A stretch of DNA of 64,000 nt from JACVRW01 sp963827065 (lineage in GTDB: Bacteria > Actinomycetota > Thermoleophilia > Solirubrobacterales > Thermoleophilaceae). Positions 23,330-30,361 of the stretch are shown piece after piece (within the stretch, counting starts at the first letter, position 1; each line of letters opens with the position of its first letter). Below the pieces are notes generated by a model. It was not told the origin of the DNA and made no database searches. It saw only the letters and a list, made by a program, of their open reading frames with translations. The stretch is from assembly GCA_963827065.1 (NCBI GenBank), contig CAWGZM010000014.1, positions 1 to 64,000 of the forward strand, read 5' to 3'. The translations under genes and the position numbers were made by a program.

Positions 23330-24442
23330 TCAGGCCGCCACCTCGGCGAGGTCCTCCCGCAATTCGCGCACGCGCTCGACGCCCTCGGACTCACGATCGT
23401 TCGCGAGCAGGTCGAGGACGGCCTCCTCGACCGCCTGCTGCACGTCGGGCCAGGCCGCTGTGTCCTCCATCAGCTGGGGCAGGGCGCCGCTGATCGTGAG
23501 ACCGCCGTCGTAGCGATCGAACACGCGCGGGTCGATGTATGACGCCCGGCAGACGGCCGGCGTGTTGCCGAGATAGCGCGCCACCTCCTTGACGGCGCGC
23601 GACTTGGCTCGCTTGCGCGCGGTCTTCGAGGTGGCGGCCATGCCGGAGACCGACAGCGCCACGGCCGCCAGCACGGTGCCGCTCCAGGTGCGGAAGTCCT
23701 TGGCCGAGAAGTCGCCGCCGGCGGCGGCCTTCACGTAGGCGTTGATGTCCGGCGACTTGACATCGACCCAGCGGCGGCCCTGCTTGTAGGCGAGCAGCTC
23801 CTCGCCGCCGCCGCGCCGGCGCTTCAGCTCCGTGACGATCGCCGCCACGACCGGGTCGCCGACCGACTGCACGCGCCGGGCGCCGCCCTTGGCCTCGTAG
23901 TCGAAGGTCACCTCGTCGCCGTCGACGGTCACGTGGCGCTTGCCCATGGTCGCGATGCCGTAGGTGTCGTTCTCCTCCGCGTAGTCCTCCGAGCCGATCC
24001 GGAAGAAGCCGCGATCGAGCAGCCGCGTGGCGCAGGCGAGCACCCTCTCGCGCGGCATGCCGGGCAGCTCGAGCTCCTCGGTCACCCGCGCTCGCAGCTG
24101 CGGCAGCGCGCGGGCGAAGTCGAGCATCTCGTCGAACTTCTCGCGATCGCGGCGCTCGCGCCACCTGTCGTGGTAGCGGTACTGCTTGCGCCCGGCGACG
24201 TCCGTGCCCGTCGCCTGGATGTGGCCCATCGGATAGGGACATATCCAGACGTCGTCCCAGGCCGGGGGAATCGCGAGCTCGCGGATGCGCTCGATCATCG
24301 AAGGCTCGGTGATCCGCCGGCCCTCGTCATCGAGGTACTCGAACCCCTTGCCGCGGCGCCGGCGGCGAATGCCGGGGCCTGAGCAGTCCACTCTTCTGAG
24401 GCGAGCCACGGCGACCTGTTTCCCGCGGTCGGGGGGTGACAA
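23330..24442 (-). CDS. DNA topoisomerase IB
   Basis: A poxvirus-like type IB topoisomerase of up to 370 residues. It shows SGPGIRRRRRGKGFEYLD at the N-terminus, AIPPAWDDVWICPYPMGHIQATG, a catalytic Arg in FFRIGSE, Lys near YEAKGG, Arg in DFRTWSGT, and the tyrosine nucleophile in CRASYIDP (Tyr302). It relaxes supercoils through a 3'-phosphotyrosine link. The first possible start is TTG right after the inositol phosphatase stop; GTG codons at residues 10 and 12 are alternatives. It is coupled to the upstream gene. Confidence 0.93.
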   Translation of the reverse strand: MSPPDRGKQVAVARLRRVDCSGPGIRRRRRGKGFEYLDDEGRRITEPSMIERIRELAIPPAWDDVWICPYPMGHIQATGTDVAGRKQYRYHDRWRERRDREKFDEMLDFARALPQLRARVTEELELPGMPRERVLACATRLLDRGFFRIGSEDYAEENDTYGIATMGKRHVTVDGDEVTFDYEAKGGARRVQSVGDPVVAAIVTELKRRRGGGEELLAYKQGRRWVDVKSPDINAYVKAAAGGDFSAKDFRTWSGTVLAAVALSVSGMAATSKTARKRAKSRAVKEVARYLGNTPAVCRASYIDPRVFDRYDGGLTISGALPQLMEDTAAWPDVQQAVEEAVLDLLANDRESEGVERVRELREDLAEVAA

Positions 24443-25270
24443 TCAGGCGCCGGGCACGAGCGCGCCCAAGAGCTGCTCCACCAGCTCCGGCGAGCGGGCC
24501 GCCGTGACGTGGGAGCGCATGTCGAGGTCGAGGGCGTCTCCGCCTGGGAAGGCGACTGAACCACCGCACTCCGTCACGAGCAGCTGGGCGGCGGCGACGT
24601 CGACCGAGCGGACCGCGCGCAGGCTCACCATCGCGTCGAGCTGGCCGGCGGCCACCAGGCACATGCTCGAGGCGACCGAGCCGAGGGCCCGGATGCGGCG
24701 CGCCTCCACCTGCGCGAGCGCGGGCGCGACGGCCGCGACGAGCGCCGGCCGGGCCGTCTCCACGCCGAGCATCTCGAGCGGCCCCGGCTCGAGTTGCGGC
24801 AGGCGCTGTCCGGAGACGAAGGCGCCCTCGCCGCGTACGGCCCACCAGTCGCGCGTCGTCACTCCGGCGTGGCCACCCGAGGGAGCGAGCTCGGCGACCC
24901 AGCCGACCTCGACGTCCGCCATGCGCGCCCCGGATGCCACCGCGATCGATACGCAGGCGAACGGCAGCCCACGCTTCGCGTTCACCGAGCCGTCGACGGG
25001 ATCGATCACCACGCGGACCGGCCCGCCGCCGTGCAGCGAGACCTCGCCGCGCTCCTCCGACACGGCCGTCAGCGGCACCTCGAGCGCCTCCAGCTCCGCG
25101 AAGATGGCGTCCTCCGAGGCGCGATCGATCACGTAGGCCATGTCGCCGCCCTCGCCGCGGCCCGTCTCGACAGAGCGCTCCGCGCGCGTCGAGTAGGAGC
25201 CGACCGCCTCGCGTGCGGCGGCCCCGGCGCGCCGGCAGAAGCCCAGCCAATCAGCTTCGGGAAGACTCAT
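24443..25270 (-). CDS. inositol monophosphatase-family phosphatase
   Basis: A 275-residue protein of the IMPase/FBPase fold. The metal-binding signature is VIDPVDGSVNAKRGLPF (DPVDGS at 90-95; most relatives have DGT and N for F/Y binding), and the second motif is RSVDVAAAQLLVTECGG near residue 220. It would hydrolyse a sugar or inositol phosphate; candidates in actinobacteria are inositol-1-P, histidinol-P and PAP. It is the first gene of a unit with topoisomerase IB and is divergent from the helicase gene, 23 bases away. Confidence 0.85.
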   Translation of the reverse strand: MSLPEADWLGFCRRAGAAAREAVGSYSTRAERSVETGRGEGGDMAYVIDRASEDAIFAELEALEVPLTAVSEERGEVSLHGGGPVRVVIDPVDGSVNAKRGLPFACVSIAVASGARMADVEVGWVAELAPSGGHAGVTTRDWWAVRGEGAFVSGQRLPQLEPGPLEMLGVETARPALVAAVAPALAQVEARRIRALGSVASSMCLVAAGQLDAMVSLRAVRSVDVAAAQLLVTECGGSVAFPGGDALDLDMRSHVTAARSPELVEQLLGALVPGA

Positions 25271-25279
25271 CTGGCGGCG

Positions 25280-25286
25280 TATCCTA
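25280..25286. promoter_or_regulatory. shared symmetric -10 element, IMPase / helicase
   Basis: TATCCTA. Plus strand: TATCCT, 8 nt before the helicase ATG. Minus strand: TAGGAT, 10 nt before the IMPase ATG. A TANNNTA 7-mer provides a full TANNNT hexamer on both strands. Confidence 0.6.
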
Positions 25287-25293
25287 GGGAGGG

Positions 25294-28200
25294 ATGCCCG
25301 ATGCGCTAGACGGCCTCAACCGCTCGCAGGAGCAGGCCGTCACCCACCCCGGCGGCCCACTCGTCGTGGTGGCGGGCGCGGGCACCGGCAAGACACGGAC
25401 GCTCACGCGGCGTTTCGCGTGGCTCGTCGAGCAGGGCGTGCCGGCCGACGAGGTCCTGGCGCTCACGTTCTCGTCAGCCGCGGCCGCCGAGATGCGCGAG
25501 CGGCTCGAGTCGCTGATCGAGTCGCCCTACGAGGAGCTCCACGTCGCGACCTTCCACGCGTTCTGCACGCGACTGCTGCAGGACGAGGCACTCGAGGCCT
25601 GCGTCGACCCCTTCCTCTCGCCGGTCACGCCGGCGGACCGGCTCGCCCTGCTGCTCGAGCGCATCGGTGAGCTGACCCTGCGCCATCACGAGATCCGCGG
25701 CAACCCGGCGCCACTGCTCGCGAGCTTCGTGTCGAGGATCGACCGGCTCAAGGACGAGATGGTCTCGGCGGCCGACTACCGCGGCTACGCCGAACGGCTC
25801 GCCGCCGGCGCCGAGGGCGACGCCGCGCGGGCGCATGCCGACCGCGAGCTCGAGTTCGCCCGCCTCTACGCCGACCACGACCGCCTCCTGTCCGACCGCG
25901 GCGCGCTCGACTTCGGCGACCTGATCCTGCAGGCGTTCCGGCTGCTGCACGAGCGCCCGCACGTGCGTGAGCGGGTCGCGCGCCGCTACCGGCACGTGCT
26001 CGTCGACGAGTACCAGGACACGAACTTCGCCCAGGGGATGCTGCTGCGGCTGCTCGTCGAGGAGCACCGCAACGTCACCGTCGTCGGCGACGACGACCAG
26101 GCGATCTACCGCTTCCGGGGCGCGTCGCAGAAGAACCTGCTCGACTTCCAGCGCGAGTTCCCCGAGGCGACCGTCGTCCGCCTCGAGCGCAACTACCGCT
26201 CCGGCAGGCGCATCCTCGCTGCAGCGGCCGCGGTGGTCGACCCGCTGCCCGAGCGCATACCGAAGAAGCTGAAGGGCGCGAGCGGCGGGCGCGTCCGCTT
26301 CTGGCGCTGCCGCACCGAGCGCGCCCAGGCGCAGGCCGTCGCAGCGGAGGCCGAGCAGCTGATCGCCGCCGGGACGCCTCCGGACCAGATCTGCGTGCTG
26401 GTGCGCTCGGTCAAGGCAGAGGGAGCGACGATCGCATCCGCGCTCGAGGAGCGCGCGCTGCCCGCTCGCACCTGCGGCGCCGCCGCCTACTTCCAGCGAG
26501 CCGAGGTCCGCGACGTGCTCGCCTGGCTGCGCGCGCTCGCCGACCCGTCCGACTCGGGCGCCGTCGTGCGCGCGCTGTCGCGACCGCCCGTCGAGCTGCG
26601 CTCCGTGGACGTGGCGCGGCTCACGCAGCTCGCCCGGCGGCGCAAGCTCGACATGCCGAGCGCGGTCGCCGCCGCGCTCGAGGGCCCGCAGCTCTCCGAG
26701 GAGGGCCGTGACCGCGCCCGCACCTTCCTGCGGCTCTATCGCTCGGCCTCGGGCGCCTTCGAGGACCGCCGCCCCGACGCCTTCGTCCTGCGCCTGATCG
26801 AGCGCATCGGCCTCCGCCGCCAGCAGGTGTTCGCCACCCAGGCCGACACCGTCGAGCGGCTGCGGAACATCGCCAAGCTGTCGGAGCTGGCCTCCGCCTA
26901 CATGCGCCGCGAGCCACAGGCGACCGCGCGCGACTTCACGCGTTACCTCGCCGCCGTCGCGGAATCGGGCCTGCGCGAGGACGAGGCGGTCGGCATCCCG
27001 GCCGCTCCGGCGGTCCAGGTGATGACGATGCACGCGGCCAAGGGCCTCGAGTTCGACCACGTCTTCGTGCTGGGCCTGTCGGCCGCGCGCATGCCGGGAC
27101 CGTTCCGCGCGCCGGCCGACGGCGTGCCCGACGAGCTCCTGAAGGAGCGCCTCCCCGCCGGGGGCGGACGCGAGGAGCACGAGGCGGAGATGCGCCGGCT
27201 GCTGCACGTGGCGATGACGCGCGCCCGCAAGGGCCTCGTGCTCGCCTGGGCCGAGGGTGCCCAGCCCGGCGTCACGCCGCGGCCCTCGCCCTACTACGAG
27301 GAGGCGCTCGCGGTGCTCGCCATCGAGGAGGAGGAGTTCGAGGAGGAGCTCTTCGGGCCGGCCGAGGGTCTCCACTCGACCTTCAGGATCATGCGCGACG
27401 AGCTGCTCGACACGGTCGCGCGGGTCGGCGGCCGGCTCGGCGAGATGCGGCTCGACACCTACCTGGACGTCGACCAGGCGGTGTCCCGCTACCTCGAGCT
27501 CATCAAGGTCGCCGCCCTGATCGAACGGGCCAAGGAGGGTCAGTCCCTCGACGCGGCGCTCACGGAGGTCAACGAGATCCTCGTCCAGTGCGCGACGGCG
27601 GAGCAGCGCGAGATCCTCGAGCAGTCCGCGCTCGATGGCTGGCTGCGCGACACCGAGCGCGACCCCGAGAGCCGCCCCGCCGCCCACGGGCAACGGCTCG
27701 GAGCCGTCGCTCGACCCGTTCATCCCGCGCCGCGGCCGCGGCCTGATGCTGTCCGCGAGCGACATCGACACCTACCGGATCTGCCCGCTCAAGTACAAGT
27801 TCGCGCGCGTATTCCGCATCCCCCAGGAGCCCACCATCCACCAGCGCTTCGGGATCGTCGTGCACCAGGTGCTGGAGCGCTTTCACACCCAGGGCGGCGG
27901 CTCGCTGGCGCAGCTGATGGAGCTGTTCGAGGCATCCTGGCGGCGCTCAGGCTTCGGCGACACGGACGACGAGAAGCAGTTCCGCGTGCGCGCGGTCGAG
28001 GCGCTCGAGCGCTACTGGGCCGAGGACCGCCGCTCGGAGGCCGAGCCGGTCTGGTTCGAGCGCTCCTTCGCGTTCCGGATCGGGCCGCACCTCCTGCGCG
28101 GCCGCGTCGACCGCGTCGACCGGCATCCCGACGGCACCTACGAGCTGATCGACTACAAGACCGGCAAGTCGAAGACCGAGGAGGACCTGCGCGAGGACAT

Positions 28201-28450
28201 CCAGCTCTCGCTCTACCAGATGGGCGCGCGCGAGAGCTGGCGGCTCGAGACCTCGGCGCAGAGCTACCTCTACGTGCTGACCGGCGAGAAGGTCCCCGTC
28301 GAGCACTCGGACGAGGAGCTGGAGCGCGTCAAGGCGACGGTCACCGACATCGCCGGAGGGATCCTCAAGCAGGACTTCGAGCCGACCCCGTCGACCGAGA
28401 TCTGCAGCTTCTGCGACTACCGGATCATCTGCCCGGCCGCCGAGAAGTAG
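25294..28450 (+). CDS. UvrD/PcrA-type helicase with C-terminal nuclease domain, frameshifted
   Basis: The first ~785 residues are a superfamily 1A helicase: Q motif NRSQEQAVTHPGGP, Walker A AGAGTGKT (27-34), motif II VDEYQDTN, motif III GDDDQAIYRFRGA, the MTMHAAKGLEFDHVFVLG motif V region and VAMTRARKGL motif VI. The conserved C-terminal half of the protein then continues in another frame as a PD-(D/E)XK nuclease (see the next entry). The change of frame falls near 27660-27710, in a run of GCC/CCG repeats. The original frame stays open to 28650 but has no family character there. The intact product would be ~1050 residues, an actinobacterial repair helicase-nuclease. A sequencing indel, a true mutation or a ribosomal frameshift are all possible. 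Confidence 0.85.
27635..28450 (+). CDS. PD-(D/E)XK nuclease domain of the frameshifted helicase
   Basis: In the frame +1 to the helicase. Conserved sequence starts near LSASDIDTYRICPLKYKFARV and includes the RecB-like nuclease elements FGIVVHQVLERFH, RGRVDRVDRHPDGTYELIDYKTGKSK (Asp and Lys of the active site) and a C-terminal cysteine set CSFCDYRIICP that may be part of an iron-sulfur site. If it is a separate gene, ATG at 27743 (MLSASD) would be a natural start; ATG 27635 overlaps the helicase. I think it is one gene with a frameshift. It ends at a GC-rich hairpin. Confidence 0.75.
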   Translation: MAGCATPSATPRAAPPPTGNGSEPSLDPFIPRRGRGLMLSASDIDTYRICPLKYKFARVFRIPQEPTIHQRFGIVVHQVLERFHTQGGGSLAQLMELFEASWRRSGFGDTDDEKQFRVRAVEALERYWAEDRRSEAEPVWFERSFAFRIGPHLLRGRVDRVDRHPDGTYELIDYKTGKSKTEEDLREDIQLSLYQMGARESWRLETSAQSYLYVLTGEKVPVEHSDEELERVKATVTDIAGGILKQDFEPTPSTEICSFCDYRIICPAAEK

Positions 28451-28458
28451 GAGATCAG

Positions 28459-28478
28459 CCGGGGGCTCACGCCCCCGG
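28459..28478. terminator. hairpin between convergent helicase and PAC2 genes
   Basis: Perfect 8-bp stem CCGGGGGC/GCCCCCGG with loop TCAC, just after the nuclease stop. There is no U-tract, so it may act with Rho or as a bidirectional block. Confidence 0.5.
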
Positions 28479-28504
28479 ACCCCCGCGGCACCTGGCCGGT
28501 GACC

Positions 28505-29383
28505 TTAGCTCTCCTCCGGCCCTCTTTGCCGAAGAAAGCGCTGGAAATCGCGTGCAATCGTGTCCGCGGACGGCAGGCTCCCCTCGTCCGGCGGGTTCTC
28601 GGCCGTCACCTCGTCCATCGCGGTCTCGAGCCGCTCGACGAACGCCTTGACCTCAGGGTCGCTCGCCACTGCGGCGCTCACCTGGCGCTCGTAGTCCTCG
28701 GCCGCGGACTCGAGCTCACCCGCGTCGACCGCCACGCCGGCGACCCCCTCGAAGCCGCGCACCAGCGCGAGCGCCACCTTCGGGTTGGGCGACGCGGCAA
28801 CGTAGTGCGGGACCGAGGCCCACAGGCTCACCGACGCGAACCCCGCCGACGCGAAGGCGTTCTGGAGCACGCCGACGATGCCGGTCGGGCCCTCGTAGCT
28901 CGGCGGCTCGAAGCCGAGCCGCTCGACGAGCGAGTTGTCCGAACCGAAGCCCGTGATGGCGACGGGGCGACTGTGCGGCACGTCCGCGAGCAGCGCGCCG
29001 AGCGTGATCACCACGCTCACGTCGAGCTCGCGGGCGGTGCCGATCACGTTGTCCGTGAAGCGGCGCCAGCGCAGCGACGGCTCGACCCCCTGGAGCATCA
29101 CGAGGTCGCCCTCCGCCCCGGGCACCTCGGCGATCGAGAACTGGTTCTCGGGCCAGTCCATCTCACGCGTGCGGCCCTCGGTCAGGCGCACCGTCGGGCG
29201 CACCGCCGTGAAGTCGTAGTACTCCTCGGGGTCGATGCGGGCGACGTCCTCCGACTCGAACGACCCGCGAATGAACGAGAGCGCCGCGGAAGCGGACTCG
29301 CCGGCGTCGTTCCAGCCCTTGAACGCACACACCATGATCGGCTTCCGAAGCTCGGGCCGCCGCTCCCAGATCAGGTCGCTCAT
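28505..29383 (-). CDS. PAC2-family protein
   Basis: A 292-residue protein of the PAC2 family, named after the eukaryotic proteasome assembly chaperone 2. Family features are the N-terminal PIMVCAFKGWNDAGESASAA, the DFTAVRPTVRL segment, and a later region TGFGSDNSLVERLG. Actinobacterial members are common, and a link with the bacterial proteasome is suspected but not shown. Start ATG 29383 follows TACGGT by 7 nt and GGTGAGAG immediately precedes it; a GTG three codons upstream is less likely. Convergent with the helicase gene. Confidence 0.88.
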   Translation of the reverse strand: MSDLIWERRPELRKPIMVCAFKGWNDAGESASAALSFIRGSFESEDVARIDPEEYYDFTAVRPTVRLTEGRTREMDWPENQFSIAEVPGAEGDLVMLQGVEPSLRWRRFTDNVIGTARELDVSVVITLGALLADVPHSRPVAITGFGSDNSLVERLGFEPPSYEGPTGIVGVLQNAFASAGFASVSLWASVPHYVAASPNPKVALALVRGFEGVAGVAVDAGELESAAEDYERQVSAAVASDPEVKAFVERLETAMDEVTAENPPDEGSLPSADTIARDFQRFLRQRGPEES

Positions 29384-29390
29384 CTCTCTC

Positions 29391-29396
29391 ACCGTA
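29391..29396 (-). promoter_or_regulatory. -10 element of the PAC2 gene
   Basis: TACGGT on the minus strand, 7 nt before the ATG, consistent with a leaderless or nearly leaderless transcript. Confidence 0.45.
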
Positions 29397-29431
29397 CCCG
29401 ACGTCCGCTGCCGGATTCAGGATGGACGGCG

Positions 29432-30289
29432 ATGACGGTGGCCGAGCTGCGTGCCGGGGGTGAGATCGAGGGCGTGTTCGCGTGCACGCGCAAGGATCGG
29501 CTGACCGCGCGCAACGGCAGCCCCTACCTGGCGGTGGAGCTGCGCGACCGCACCGGGGCGATCGCGGGCCGCGCGTTCCGGGACGCCGACTTCCTCGCCG
29601 GCCAGTTCGAGCGCGGCGACCTCGTGAGCGTCCGCGGCCGTGTCGAGCGCTTTCGCGACGAGCTGCAGATCGAGCTCGCCGCGATCAAGCGTGCCGAGGA
29701 GAACGCAGCCGACCCCGCCGAATTCCTGCCGGTCGCATACCGCGACGTCGAGGAGCTCGACGGGTTTCTCGAGCATCTGGCCCGCGAGGTGTACGACCCG
29801 GACCTGCGGGCTCTGCTCGATGCGTTCTTGGGCGACGAGGTGTTCCGCGCGGACTTCCGGCGCGCGCCCTGCACGCGCAGCGGCCATCACGCCTACCTCG
29901 GCGGCCTGCTCGAGCACACGGTGGCCGTGGCAACGCTCGCCTTCGAGACGAGCACGCTGCACCCGCGTCTCAACAGCGACCTGCTCGTGTGCGCCGCGAT
30001 CCTGCACGACATCGGCAAGATTCGCGAGTTCGAGCTGAGCGCCGAGATCGCGCTGACCGAGGCCGGGGCGCTCGTGGGCCACCTCGCACTCGGCGTGGAG
30101 ATGCTGAATGAGCGCGCCGGCGCCATCCCGGCCGCCAAGCTGCACGCGCTCACCCACTGCGTCCTCGGGCACCACGGCGCGGACGCGCTGCCCGGCCGGC
30201 GCTTCCGCTCGGCCGAGGCGCTCGCGCTGCAGCGCCTGAACGCGCTCGATGCCAGCGTCAAGGGCGCGCTCGAGCACGGGCTGGACTGA
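29432..30289 (+). CDS. YhaM-like 3'-5' exoribonuclease (OB fold + HD domain)
   Basis: A 285-residue protein. Residues ~10-85 are an OB fold (YLAVELRDRTGAIAGRAFRDADFLAGQFERGDLVSVRG region), and residues ~145-270 are an HD domain: SGHHAYLGGLLEHT, ILHDIGKIREF and HCVLGHHGAD supply the metal-binding His and Asp. This order matches YhaM, a 3'-5' exoribonuclease also able to act on DNA ends. The ATG at 29432 is supported by the OB-fold boundary; an upstream extension in the same frame runs antisense through the PAC2 gene. It lies divergent to PAC2, 48 bases apart. Confidence 0.87.
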   Translation: MTVAELRAGGEIEGVFACTRKDRLTARNGSPYLAVELRDRTGAIAGRAFRDADFLAGQFERGDLVSVRGRVERFRDELQIELAAIKRAEENAADPAEFLPVAYRDVEELDGFLEHLAREVYDPDLRALLDAFLGDEVFRADFRRAPCTRSGHHAYLGGLLEHTVAVATLAFETSTLHPRLNSDLLVCAAILHDIGKIREFELSAEIALTEAGALVGHLALGVEMLNERAGAIPAAKLHALTHCVLGHHGADALPGRRFRSAEALALQRLNALDASVKGALEHGLD

Positions 30290-30361
30290 ACCTGGACGTT
30301 TAGGCCAGCCGCCGCCGACCCCGTTCGCGTCCGGGTCCGGTCGCGCCGACCGGACTATGAG

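Noticed and set aside
27750..28650. Continuation of the helicase frame to 28650
   Set aside because: Past ~27700 this frame has only Arg/Pro/Ala-rich text and runs into the antisense of PAC2, while the conserved nuclease domain is in the +1 frame.
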